Positions 36,483-44,860 of a DNA stretch of 64,000 bases are shown in pieces. The notes beneath the pieces were generated by a model. It made no database searches. It saw only the letters and a list, made by a program, of their open reading frames with translations, and was not told where the DNA came from. Position numbers and translations under genes: made by a program. Origin of the DNA: Mesorhizobium sp. BR1-1-16 (GTDB taxonomy: Bacteria > Pseudomonadota > Alphaproteobacteria > Rhizobiales > Kaistiaceae); contig NZ_JAIUIE010000004.1 of NCBI RefSeq assembly GCF_020165495.1, positions 248,001-312,000 on the forward strand. The letters run 5' to 3'. The stretch's first letter is position 1; the number at the start of each line of letters is the position of its first letter.

Positions 36483-37636
36483 CGCGTCCCTCCTGGATAC
36501 TTAGCGAGAGGAAGACGCAGCATGCGGAGCGTATGGGGAGCCGTAGAGCCGTCTTTACGGAAAGACGTGTCCGACTTCGTGGCCGATGTGGCCGTGTTGA
36601 ACGCGCTTTTCCCGTCCCGCGCGATGCTCTCCACATCGAGCCCGCGCTCTTTCGAGTTAGATTCTGGGTTAGACTCTAGGTTAAGGGGGCGATTTTGACT
36701 GTTCCTACCGTGGGTTAGGCCCGGTTTGGGTTCCCGATAGCACGAGTGTCCGGTTCCCGATGGCACGATAGTGCGGGTTCCCGATAGCACGAGGCCGTCC
36801 ACAGGCTGACCGGCCAAGGCGGACGGTTCGAAGGCGAGCAGCATTCGTCCGGCAATCTCGTATTCGAGCGACAGCGTGTAGCCGGGCAGCGGCTGGCGAC
36901 GGATGATGTCGCGCAGTTCGAAGGAGAAGCGCTTGAACGGCGACAGGCTGCCAGACTTCAGGTGCAGATGGCGGAAGTCGAAACGCCAGCCGCTGCGCTG
37001 GCGGCCGCCATGCTTGCGCACGATCCGGTAGAGCCAGCGGTCCAGCCCACCCGTCAAACTGAAATAGGCCCGGTCGATGGTGAGCACGAGCGCGTCGTCG
37101 AGGACGGCGCGGTAGAACCAGTCGGGGACGATCATCTCGATCCCGTCCGGCTTGCCATAGCGGTCGGTGCGCTCCTGCCATTCGTTGATCCAGGAGAAGC
37201 GGTGCCGCCGCCCCGCGGCCGGCTGGCGGATCGAGGTGGAAACCGTGGTCGACTGCAGCCGGTCGAGCGCCGCCTTGAGCCGCTGATAGTCCCGAAGCGA
37301 AACGCCTCTCCCGATGAAGTTCAAGATCTCATAGGGCGTCGCCGCCATCAGCCGGGAGGTGCGAAGACCGGCATCGCGGGCCTCAATGATCTGGCTCGCC
37401 GCCCAGATGAGGATATCGGCATCCCAGATCGTCGCCATGCCGTGGTCCGGCACGGCATCGACTTTGATTGAAACATTGCCGGCGGCAAAATCGATCGGCG
37501 CGACGCGATGGGTCTTGGAGAGGGAGAAGAAGGGATAGGCCATGAGATCCTGTGCGTCTCGCGGTGCGAACTCGCCGGGGAGCGCGCGGAACAGGTCGAG
37601 CTGTCCGCGCTCCGAGGAGGGCCGATGCCGAGTCAT
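36479..37636 (-). CDS. repA: Replication initiator protein A (RepA/RPA family)
   Basis: 385 residues. Conserved RPA-family core: [18 protein letters not shown] near residue 33, [28 protein letters not shown] and [16 protein letters not shown]. The C-terminal 90 residues are poorly conserved and their DNA holds three iteron-like repeats. Presence of an initiator plus ParA means the element can probably replicate as a plasmid, at least after excision. Followed by parA on the same strand. Confidence 0.93.
   Translation of the reverse strand: MTRHRPSSERGQLDLFRALPGEFAPRDAQDLMAYPFFSLSKTHRVAPIDFAAGNVSIKVDAVPDHGMATIWDADILIWAASQIIEARDAGLRTSRLMAATPYEILNFIGRGVSLRDYQRLKAALDRLQSTTVSTSIRQPAAGRRHRFSWINEWQERTDRYGKPDGIEMIVPDWFYRAVLDDALVLTIDRAYFSLTGGLDRWLYRIVRKHGGRQRSGWRFDFRHLHLKSGSLSPFKRFSFELRDIIRRQPLPGYTLSLEYEIAGRMLLAFEPSALAGQPVDGLVLSGTRTIVPSGTGHSCYREPKPGLTHGRNSQNRPLNLESNPESNSKERGLDVESIARDGKSAFNTATSATKSDTSFRKDGSTAPHTLRMLRLPLAKYPGGTR
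36728..36793. repeat. Three iteron-like direct repeats inside repA
   Basis: TTCCCGATRGCACGA occurs at 36731, 36754 and 36779 (plus-strand reading; spacing 23 and 25 bp), within longer matches such as GGGTTCCCGATAGCACGAG. Spacing of about two helical turns is that of plasmid iterons. They fall within the variable C-terminal part of repA, so initiator binding there is plausible. Confidence 0.68.
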
Positions 37637-37653
37637 CGAGGGATCGACCGCGA

Positions 37654-37935
37654 TCAGCGTGCGCTGCTGCCGCTTGGACGACTGACGGGGACGGCCTGGC
37701 GCTTGGCCGGCAGCACGGAACCGCGCGGATCGGAGGTCGAGGTGACGGCACCGCGTGCAGCCCAGCCTTCGAGATCATCGAGCGCATAGACGACTCGCCC
37801 GCCGAGCTTGCGATAGGCGGGACCGGTGCCGTAGGTGCGGTGCTTCTCGAGCGTGCGCGCGGAAAGGCTCAGGAAATGGGCTGCTTCCTTGGTCCGGAGG
37901 TAGCGTGGCGGCAGAACGGCGAGATCGGGTCGCAT
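37654..37935 (-). CDS. Helix-turn-helix (AlpA/MerR-like) DNA-binding protein
   Basis: 93 residues from the ATG at 37935. HTH of the excisionase type: YLRTKEAAHFLSLSARTLEK, then the wing GPAYRKLGGRVVYALDDLEGW. The family includes AlpA and excisionases; in these elements the gene regularly precedes repA. A role as repA regulator or recombination directionality factor is possible but not shown. Confidence 0.87.
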   Translation of the reverse strand: MRPDLAVLPPRYLRTKEAAHFLSLSARTLEKHRTYGTGPAYRKLGGRVVYALDDLEGWAARGAVTSTSDPRGSVLPAKRQAVPVSRPSGSSAR

Positions 37936-38075
37936 GGATCGAGGCTCCGTGAGGTTCCAGGGTGCCGCTGCGGTGAAGCGGCGGATGACGACCACGGTGG
38001 CGGAGAAGCAGCGGCGTGGGGGATGGGGAAGCTGAGGCGGCTGTAATCCCCACCCCAGGCGATGAGGTCGCAAGC

Positions 38076-38847
38076 TCAGGACCGGCGGCGATGACGCAGC
38101 AGCTGGAGATAGCCGCCGCCGATCAGGGCGGTGGCGCCTTCGACGAGCCCGATCACCATGTCGCGCAGGGCTGAGGTCTTCCAGGGTTCCGATGCGATAC
38201 GTTCGCGGCCGAACAGCGCCGTACCGATCTCGCGATAGCTTGCGCCGTCCGATCTTCCGTCGGCCGCCTGCATCATCAGGCGTAGACGCCGCCGCTGCTG
38301 CGCGGTCATCCGTTTGTCGGCGGGGACGGGCTTGCCGCGTCCGGCTCGCCAATAGCGGATCAGCGCCTCGACTCGGCCCGGTGTGTCGGCGTCGAGCGGG
38401 ATCAAAGCTGCCAGGGGTTTCGCAGGCCGGCTGCCGGGAAGGACGAGGACCTCGAAAGGTTCCTGCGCTTCCGATCTGACGACGATATAGCTACCCTCGG
38501 CGCTATCGCGACGCGCGCCGATGGCGTGGTTCACGGGAGTGGAGACTTGGTCGAAGAATTCGGGAACCGTTGTCAGCATGACGATGGCCGGATCGACGAG
38601 CGGAGACCACAGAACATCCTGTTCCGGCGCGGGCAGCCCAGGCCTCGCCGCGAAATCGAAGCCCCCAACGGAGCTCCGCCTCCCGCGGGAGCGGCGCCGC
38701 CTCGGTGTCGTCGTCTACGAGCGCGCTATAGAGTTCTTGATACCCTTCATTGCGGCGCAGACATTCCCAAGTCAGACCCTCGACGGACAGTCCGTCGAAA
38801 TAATCGTAGCTCTTCCCTTCTCGCCACTGCGAAACGTCTGGCTTCAT
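38076..38847 (-). pseudogene. Regulator-domain plus DUF2285 protein, split by one frameshift
   Basis: From the ATG at 38847 (GAGGAG nine bases upstream) the frame encodes KPDVSQWREGKSYDYFDGLS and ELRWGLRF, the N-terminal module usual in these proteins. At 38653-38655 there is one extra A/T pair (AAA on plus strand): removing it joins WGLRF to AARPGLPAPEQDVLW and on to the DUF2285 part (RMTAQQRRRLRLMMQAADG; SYREIGTALFG). The expected whole protein is about 256 residues. DUF2285 proteins are putative DNA-binding regulators in conjugative elements. A start at 38579 could still yield the DUF2285 half alone. Confidence 0.75.
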
Positions 38848-38975
38848 CACTCGGCTCCTCATAGAGATGCTGAAGTCGCGTGAGGACAATCCTGAATTGC
38901 GTTGATTCACGGAAGACCACCCGGCGGCATCAGGTGATGCTCTGACGGCATCACAGTGGTGGGCCTCGTTCGGCC

Positions 38976-39236
38976 TCACTCCTGAGAGGTACGGAGAAGG
39001 TGCTTGTAGCCTGTTTCTGTCATCCAGCGCGCACGAGCGAGATGGCTGTCGTGAACCCGCCGCGCGCGATCCGGCTCTCGGACGGGATCTATACCGAACA
39101 GGACAGCGACAGCCTCGCGCCAGTCCGCGCCATCGGCTGCCGCGTCGAGCAGGCGCATATAGAGTTTGATATGCGCGCGATCGTAGTCGGTGAGATCGGC
39201 GCTGGAGGGTGCGATGTCATCGAATGCGTCGGTCAT
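38976..39236 (-). CDS. Small DUF2285-type protein
   Basis: 86 residues from the ATG at 39236. Acidic N-terminus, then LYMRLLDAAADGADWREAVAVLFGID and HLARARWMTETGYKHLL, the DUF2285 core. The family is thought to be a winged-helix regulator. In-frame sequence upstream to 39635 overlaps the XRE gene and its operator, so it is not used. It is divergent from the XRE gene. Confidence 0.82.
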   Translation of the reverse strand: MTDAFDDIAPSSADLTDYDRAHIKLYMRLLDAAADGADWREAVAVLFGIDPVREPDRARRVHDSHLARARWMTETGYKHLLRTSQE

Positions 39237-39397
39237 TTGCGCCCTTCGTCCCCAACCATCCGCACGACTAACGTTCTCTAGGGCAATCCGGTAACCGAAG
39301 CGAGGATAGCTACACCTGATGGCCGTTGCCTTGTAACCGCCGATGAGGAGCAAGACCTCCCGCCCAAACCGCGTCAAAGGGAGCATTGCGATGCGTT

Positions 39398-39434
39398 TAC
39401 ATACTTTAGTTGATAAACTCAAAGTGTGTAAATC
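39398..39434. promoter_or_regulatory. 37-bp near-perfect palindrome upstream of the XRE regulator
   Basis: TTTACATACTTT (39398-39409) pairs with AAAGTGTGTAAA (39423-39434) with one mismatch, and the centre (AGTTGATAAACT) is also nearly symmetric. It is AT-rich in GC-rich surroundings and lies 16 bp before the XRE start, in the divergent gap with the DUF2285 gene. Probable autoregulatory operator. Confidence 0.7.
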
Positions 39435-39449
39435 AAGATCCTCCTGCGC

Positions 39450-39668
39450 ATGGATATGCGCAAACTGGTCGGCCGCAACTTCGCCCGCCTGCGTCGGGAA
39501 AAGGGCCTGACACAGGAGGACGTCGAGGCGCGTTCCGGCTTCAGCCAGCAATATCTGAGCAGTCTCGAGCGTGGCCGGCGCAATCCCACGGTGATCACGC
39601 TCTACGAACTGGCTCAGGCCCTCGAGACCAGCCACATCGAGCTTGTGAAACCGGACGGACAGGACTGA
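39450..39668 (+). CDS. XRE-family HTH transcriptional regulator
   Basis: 72 residues, a bare HTH_3 domain: VGRNFARLRREKGLTQEDVEARSGF, then QYLSSLERGRRNPT. ATG at 39450; a second ATG two codons later is possible, and no strong ribosome site is seen. The 37-bp palindrome directly upstream suggests that it controls its own gene and the divergent DUF2285 gene, as a phage-like switch of the transfer genes. Confidence 0.9.
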   Translation: MDMRKLVGRNFARLRREKGLTQEDVEARSGFSQQYLSSLERGRRNPTVITLYELAQALETSHIELVKPDGQD

Positions 39669-39739
39669 CAGATCGTACCGCCGCCGCGCCTTGGCTGTAG
39701 GACCCCGCCCGGAGGATCCGGGCGAGGCTTCGCAGGGCC

Positions 39740-40069
39740 TTACTCCCCGTTGCGGCGTCCACTGGGGCGTGACCAGACCAGCGAGAAGCCTTCGCCTTCC
39801 TCGTCGTCGAAGAGGTTGGCGTAGATCGGGGCGTTGAAGCTCGGATCGTCGAGCTTCAGGCCGAGATAGGCGCGTCCCTCGTTGGAGGTCTTGGACCAGG
39901 CGGCGCCGATCTCGGCGCGGCCGACGAAGACGCGGTGGCTGGGGGCGTTCTCGCCGGTGGCGCGGGCCTCAGGGACGATGCGGACGTTCTTGGTCTGCAG
40001 GCTGAGGGTGACGATTTCGCCAGTGAACTCGTTCGAGCCGGTCTTCTTGAAGGTGCCGATGGTCGCCAT
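39740..40069 (-). CDS. DUF736 protein (second copy)
   Basis: 109 residues from the ATG at 40069, with AAGGAGAA upstream. MATIGTFKKTGSNEFTGEI and LKLDDPSFNAPIYANLFDDE are family-typical. Clearly related to the 34118-34453 protein but divergent in the middle and more acidic at the C-terminus. DUF736 function is unknown; the gene is usual in integrative conjugative elements. Confidence 0.92.
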   Translation of the reverse strand: MATIGTFKKTGSNEFTGEIVTLSLQTKNVRIVPEARATGENAPSHRVFVGRAEIGAAWSKTSNEGRAYLGLKLDDPSFNAPIYANLFDDEEGEGFSLVWSRPSGRRNGE

Positions 40070-40688
40070 GATGGTTCTCCTTGAACTCTGTTCCGAGCCC
40101 GCACCATTGCGGCCTCGATGGTGATCGACAGGCCGGAGGCGATCGACGCGGCATCGCTTGCGACCGCAGCACAGCGGAGGATGGCAGCCAGGCGATTTTC
40201 TTGTTGCGCGAGGAATGGGGGCGATCCGGGGTCCCCGCGCGACATGTCGCGTGGGGTGGTCTCGGCAGGGGAAGAAAATCGATCGGCGCCGTTGCGGCAT
40301 AGGCGATCGAGGCGCAGCCGACCTTCGGCCAGATCAGCCCATTGAGAGCCCGTTTTGGAGCGGTCGACCTGACAGAGACGCATCACAGGAGAACGTGGCG
40401 ACCATCTCGTACCGATGGACCGTGACGACGACTGACGCCGCGGTTCAAACCAGCTCCGCCAGACGCAACGTTCGGCCGGCGCACACCCGTCGCGCACGAG
40501 ATCACCCCCTCTCGGCACTCCCATCGTCGGTTGCACTGCCAAGGCATTGCCCAACTCCGTCACCGAGGGCATAGCGCGTGGGCTGGATCAGCCATCGATC
40601 CAATCGATGTGAGTGCAAACAACCCTGCCGACGAGGAGGGCGGCACGCCAGACATCAGCCCACCGTCCTGCCGCAGCCGGCAACGATG
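40070..40688. other. 619-bp stretch without a supported gene
   Basis: A minus-strand frame covers most of it but has biased composition and runs on antisense to the DUF736 gene in another frame. A middle part (FLAQQENRLAAILRCAAV near 40190) looks protein-like and might be a remnant. Nothing is called. Confidence 0.4.
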
Positions 40689-41129
40689 TCAGGCCCGCGC
40701 GATGGTCTGCCCGGTTGGTCCGGGCGCGGCCATGGCTGTCACCCGGACCAGCGCTGTGACGCCAACGGCGATTGCACCGATTACGGAGAAGATGATCTGC
40801 CACGTGTCGGAGGGCATGGTGTGTTTCACGATGCCATGGGTCGCGTGGTAGCCGGCGAGAGCCGCAGGCGCGACGAAGGCGAATGCGATCGCGAGCCGTA
40901 TCCAGAGCGGACGGATGAAGGCGAGCAGGAACTGGCCGAGGCCGAGCGTCAGCGCAGCAGTGAAGAGGCCGACGAGGATCGCGCCGAGCCAACCGGCGCC
41001 GGTGCTATAGGCCCATGTCCCGGCGCTGACGCCAGCGAAGAATGGCAGCGCGAAGACGGCCAGTGTGAACAGCAGCCAGCACAGAGCGCCGATCGCAGCG
41101 GTGCTGGCGAGGATGCCGATGAAGATCAT
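40689..41129 (-). CDS. Small membrane protein of unknown function
   Basis: 146 residues from the ATG at 41129 (MIFIGILASTAAIGALCW). Four hydrophobic segments (about 2-35, 40-70, 75-105, 110-135). I do not recognise a family. Codon use matches the transfer genes, and it lies with other small element genes upstream of the respiratory cargo. Confidence 0.65.
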   Translation of the reverse strand: MIFIGILASTAAIGALCWLLFTLAVFALPFFAGVSAGTWAYSTGAGWLGAILVGLFTAALTLGLGQFLLAFIRPLWIRLAIAFAFVAPAALAGYHATHGIVKHTMPSDTWQIIFSVIGAIAVGVTALVRVTAMAAPGPTGQTIARA

Positions 41130-41273
41130 GGTGGTGTTCTCCGTGAGATAAAGGTCTGACGGTCGCGCCTCCACCACCACCGCGGCGCGTCGCCAATATA
41201 GCCGAAGAGAAGGCGGGACGTCAGCGGAAATCCCGTTGGATTTCCGCTTGCGGCCGGGACGCCGCGCCCGCGG

Positions 41274-41441
41274 TCAGCGGGCGAAGGGGTCGATCTCGTG
41301 AACGATGGCGGCGAGTTCGCCGTCATATTCGCCAGCGGGCATGACGCCCATGGTGCCATCGCCGGCCTGGAAGATGACGATCGAGACCATGAGGGTGGTG
41401 GCGAGGCTGAAGGCGAAGGCGTGCGCTTGCTTGAGGGACAT
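41274..41441 (-). CDS. Short single-span membrane protein
   Basis: 55 residues from the ATG at 41441, with AGGAGC about twelve bases upstream. MSLKQAHAFAFSLATTLMVS is a signal/anchor-like N-terminus; an acidic C-terminus follows (EYDGELAAIVHEIDPFAR). Unrecognised; possibly an accessory membrane protein of the element. Confidence 0.5.
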   Translation of the reverse strand: MSLKQAHAFAFSLATTLMVSIVIFQAGDGTMGVMPAGEYDGELAAIVHEIDPFAR

Positions 41442-41964
41442 CTGACCGGCTCCTGTCTTGGAGGCGGGAGACCATCTCCCGCGTGACAGGCGCCCGATGT
41501 GTCCGACCGATGGCCGCAATCACCGCGCAGGGGAAGCTGGAGCGGCGGCATGCTCTCGCATAGCCGACCCTTTACGGGTTGATGGCTTCAGGCCAGCGGC
41601 TGGTCCAAGGATCAGCGCATTGGAAGCGGGTGATGGTTCTCCGCCATGAAAGGGGCCACGAGGGATCGCCCGTTCAGCGCTTCCTCGCCACACTGCATCG
41701 CCAACGTCTGACCAAGAGGGGCCGGCTCACGCTCGAGGACAATGTCGAGGAGGGGTGGATTCCTGCCCGACGGCTTCTGGACACTGACCCTGCGATAGCG
41801 GTCGTTCTGGCCGCTGTACGTTGAAGGCAGCTCGAGACCAGGCTTAACGAGTAGCGGCAACACCATTGGCTGGCGGAGTGGTAAACCAGCTTCACCGCTG
41901 CCCCTGGCGAGAGGTCAGGCACTCGAGCGCACGGCGTATCGAAGCGGCCCACGTGAGGGCAGCG
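41442..41964. other. 523-bp stretch between element genes and respiratory cargo
   Basis: Short overlapping frames on both strands (about 41612-41866) have no recognisable product or ribosome site. The stretch marks the left edge of the cyo/NhaP cargo and may hold decayed insertion-sequence DNA, but I cannot show it. Confidence 0.35.
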
Positions 41965-42450
41965 TCAAGGCGAGGGAGGAATGTCCTCCGCAGTATCCGG
42001 CACGGGGTTGGCCTCCAGGTCGGCGATGAGCGTCTTCATCTCGCCGATCTCGCGAACCTGAGCCTTGATGATCCCGTCCGCTATCTTGCGCACCCGTGGG
42101 TCCCGGATGTGCGCCCCCTCGCTGGTCATGATTGCGATCGAGTGGTGCGGGATCATGGCCTTCATGTAGCTCACATCGGACACCGTTTCCTGGCTGCGCA
42201 CCAGCCACAGGGAGCCGGTGAAGACGGCGGCCGCGGCCGCGACGATCGCCAAGTTCGTCACCCGGCTTGCATACATCGACCACATGAAGCCGAGCATCAC
42301 GACCGCCATCGTCGCGCCCATCAGAAGCGCCATCCATACGCGCGTCTGGCTGAACGTGACGTGATCGAGAGCATAGGTGTTGAGGTACATCAGGCCGTAC
42401 ATGATAACGGTCGACACCGCAATCATGGCGGCGAAACGGAGATAGGACAT
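41965..42450 (-). CDS. DUF305 membrane protein
   Basis: 161 residues: three membrane spans in the first 85, then a DUF305 (ferritin-like, copper-associated) segment MIPHHSIAIMTSEGAHIRDP and KAQVREIGEMKTLI. The His-His and Met pattern is usual for periplasmic DUF305 proteins, often linked to copper handling. It is the last gene after cyoABCD-nhaP; a role in supplying copper to the oxidase is an attractive inference because CyoB contains CuB. Confidence 0.87.
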   Translation of the reverse strand: MSYLRFAAMIAVSTVIMYGLMYLNTYALDHVTFSQTRVWMALLMGATMAVVMLGFMWSMYASRVTNLAIVAAAAAVFTGSLWLVRSQETVSDVSYMKAMIPHHSIAIMTSEGAHIRDPRVRKIADGIIKAQVREIGEMKTLIADLEANPVPDTAEDIPPSP

Positions 42451-42478
42451 TCTGCTTCCTCCTGGCTGGCGGCGTACC

Positions 42479-43756
42479 CTACCCGGCGCGCGGCTCCGGC
42501 GAAGGCTCGGAGGAGCCTCCGCAGTAGTGACGGATGACCCGCTTCAGCGTAAGGCCCTGCACCGCGATGGTGAAGATCACCGCGCAATATGTGGCGGTGA
42601 GCAGCATCGCCTTCTCCGGCGTTTCGGGCAGTGAGAGCGCCAGCGCGATGGAAATGCCGCCGCGCAGCCCGCCCCAGGTCAAGATGGCGATGCTACCGGG
42701 CGCGAAGGATTGCCACCGCCGCAGCACCAGCACCGGCAGCGACGTCGCCAGGAGGCGGGCCGCGACGACGACCGGGATGAGGCCGAGGGCTAGAAGCACG
42801 TGGCCCCCGTCGAAGCGCAGCACCAGCACTTCCAGCCCGATGAGCAGGAAGAGGATGGAGTTCAGGATCTGGTCGACGAGCGTCCAGTGGCCGAACAGGT
42901 ATCGCTGCGTCTCCTCGCTCAGCGCATCCATTGGCCCGCGGTTGCCCAGGTAAAGTCCCGCAAGGACCACGGCGATCGGGCCGCTGGCGTCAACACGGGA
43001 GGCCAGCGCAAAGGCCCCCATGGCGAGCGCGATGGAGATCAGGACTTCGATCACGTAGTCGTCGATCCGGCGCGACGCGCGATAGGCGATGTAGCCCGCC
43101 CCCAGGCCGATCAGCGCGCCTCCCAAGGTCTCTGTCAGCAGCATCTCGGCAACGGGCAGCGGAGCGAGCTCACCCGCCCCGGTGGCCGCGGCCAGCAGGA
43201 CGGAGAAGAGCACCACCGCCACACCGTCGTTGAACAGGCTCTCGCCCGACATGTCGATCTCGAGGGAAGCCGGAACCTTGACGGTCTTCAGAATGGCCAG
43301 GACAGCCACGGGATCGGTCGGGCTGATCAGAACGCCGAAGACAAGCGCCCAGATGAAGGGGATCGGCAGCCCCAGCAGTGGGGCGAGAAGCCAGAGGCTG
43401 GTGCCCACGATGGCCGTCGAGATCACGACGCCGATCGTGGCCATTGCCCCGACCGACCAGGCCCGGTTCCGCAGCCGCGAGAAGTCGACATGCAGGGCGC
43501 CGGCGAAGAGCAGGAACGCAAGCATGCCGTCCAGGACGATGTGCTGGAAGTCGATGTGGCGGATGATGCTCGTCAGGTCCTCGTAGAGATGGACGTCGGG
43601 AACGAGCAGCTCGCCCGCGATCAGGAGCAGGGACGAAACCAGCCCCATGATCATCAGGCCGATCGTGTGCGGCAGGCCGAAATAGACGTGGTTGAGCCAG
43701 GCGAACACGGCCGTCGCGGTCAGCAGCATCGCCAGAAGGTCGAAGATCGAGGGCAC
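42479..43756 (-). CDS. Sodium/proton antiporter, CPA1 (NhaP) family
   Basis: 425 residues with about twelve membrane spans. Family signatures are FGVLISPTDPVAVLAIL and SGESLFNDGVAVVLFSV, plus LTWGGLRGGISIALALSLP near residue 355. Exchanges cytoplasmic Na+ or K+ for H+. It lies four bases after cyoD, so it is part of the oxidase operon; a proton-pumping oxidase and a proton-driven antiporter would work together in pH or salt tolerance (inference). Confidence 0.9.
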   Translation of the reverse strand: MPSIFDLLAMLLTATAVFAWLNHVYFGLPHTIGLMIMGLVSSLLLIAGELLVPDVHLYEDLTSIIRHIDFQHIVLDGMLAFLLFAGALHVDFSRLRNRAWSVGAMATIGVVISTAIVGTSLWLLAPLLGLPIPFIWALVFGVLISPTDPVAVLAILKTVKVPASLEIDMSGESLFNDGVAVVLFSVLLAAATGAGELAPLPVAEMLLTETLGGALIGLGAGYIAYRASRRIDDYVIEVLISIALAMGAFALASRVDASGPIAVVLAGLYLGNRGPMDALSEETQRYLFGHWTLVDQILNSILFLLIGLEVLVLRFDGGHVLLALGLIPVVVAARLLATSLPVLVLRRWQSFAPGSIAILTWGGLRGGISIALALSLPETPEKAMLLTATYCAVIFTIAVQGLTLKRVIRHYCGGSSEPSPEPRAG

Positions 43757-43760
43757 GCCG

Positions 43761-44168
43761 TCAGCTTCCGAACCTGTTCATGCCAGGCATCGGCATCATG
43801 GCGTGGTTCAGGTGCGACATGATCCAGATGGAGCCGAGCACGACGAGGACGACGACGAAGATGCCGAAGGCCAGTGCCAGAACGTTGTTGGTGTTGTCCG
43901 GACCCGTCGTCAGGTGGAGGAAGAAGACGAGGTGCACCCCCATCTGGCCGATCGCCAGCACGACGAGCGCCGAGACGACCGCGGGACCGTATACCAGGTC
44001 GGTCATCACGACCGCGAACGAGGCGGCCGTGAGCAGGACCGCGAAGCCGAAGCCGATGACGTAACCTTGCAGGCCGCCGACGGGCTCGCGCTCGTTGACG
44101 GTCTCCTGACCGGGGGCGGCATCGTCCATGTCCGGAGCGTGGTCCTCGCGGTGGTCCTTGACGCTCAT
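43761..44168 (-). CDS. cyoD: Cytochrome bo-type ubiquinol oxidase subunit IV
   Basis: 135 residues from the ATG at 44168. Three membrane spans in the last 100 residues, with GQMGVHLVFFLHL, a conserved CyoD element. Acidic, His-containing N-terminal tail. Assists assembly of the CuB site in subunit I. Overlaps cyoC by four bases. Confidence 0.92.
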   Translation of the reverse strand: MSVKDHREDHAPDMDDAAPGQETVNEREPVGGLQGYVIGFGFAVLLTAASFAVVMTDLVYGPAVVSALVVLAIGQMGVHLVFFLHLTTGPDNTNNVLALAFGIFVVVLVVLGSIWIMSHLNHAMMPMPGMNRFGS

Positions 44169-44860
44169 GCGCTTGCTCCCAGCAGGTAGACGAGGCTGAA
44201 GATCGCGACCCAGACGATGTCCAGCGCGTGCCAGAACAGGTTGAAGCAGTGCAGGCGGCGCAGGATGTCGTCGCGGAAACCCTTCAGCCACAGCTGCGCC
44301 ATCATGGTGCCGAGCCACAGCAGCCCAAGCCCGACATGCAGCCCGTGGCAGCCAACGAGCGCGAAGAAGGACGACAGGAAAGCGCTACGCGTTGGCCCCG
44401 CGCCCTCGTCGATCATGGCGGCGAACTCCTGCACTTCCAGCACAAGGAACGCGGCCCCGAGGACGCCGGTGACGAGCAGCCAGATCTGGGTCCAGGCCAT
44501 GTCGCGGCGGTGGCTGGCCAGGCTGCCGAGCCCGCAGGTGAAGCTCGACGTCAGCAGCAGTCCCGTCTGGATGGCGACGCGGGGCAGTTCGAACAGTTCC
44601 CTGCCCGTCGGGCCGCCGGCGGTGGCGCCCGAAAGCACGGCGTAGCCGGCGAAGAAGGCCGAGAACATGATGATGTCGGAGAGCAGGAAGATCCAGAAGC
44701 CGTAAGTGACGGTCACATAGCGCGACGCTGGGCCAACTGCCCCCGATCCCGTCGATCCGTGTCCGTGACCGCCATGCCGGCCGACGCGGTAGGGGTCGTG
44801 CTCGCCGCTGCGGGCCGAGATGTCGCTCGGCAAGGTGGAGGAACCCGCGGCCCCGCTCAT
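44165..44860 (-). CDS. cyoC: Cytochrome bo-type ubiquinol oxidase subunit III
   Basis: 231 residues from the ATG at 44860. Five membrane spans, conserved [16 protein letters not shown] and [32 protein letters not shown] at the C-terminus. The first 45 residues are a His/Gly-rich cytoplasmic extension. Overlaps cyoB by four bases. Confidence 0.94.
   Translation of the reverse strand: MSGAAGSSTLPSDISARSGEHDPYRVGRHGGHGHGSTGSGAVGPASRYVTVTYGFWIFLLSDIIMFSAFFAGYAVLSGATAGGPTGRELFELPRVAIQTGLLLTSSFTCGLGSLASHRRDMAWTQIWLLVTGVLGAAFLVLEVQEFAAMIDEGAGPTRSAFLSSFFALVGCHGLHVGLGLLWLGTMMAQLWLKGFRDDILRRLHCFNLFWHALDIVWVAIFSLVYLLGASA

Noticed and set aside
36728-36793. CRISPR-like reading of the repeats in repA
   Set aside because: Only three 15-19-bp units at 23-25-bp spacing, inside a gene, with spacers too short; they fit iterons.
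39856-40572. 238-codon minus-strand frame upstream of and through DUF736
   Set aside because: Half of it is the shadow of DUF736; the remainder has no start signal or family resemblance.
41612-41866. 84-codon minus-strand frame and an overlapping plus-strand frame
   Set aside because: No ribosome site, no recognisable product, and both strands look equally open.
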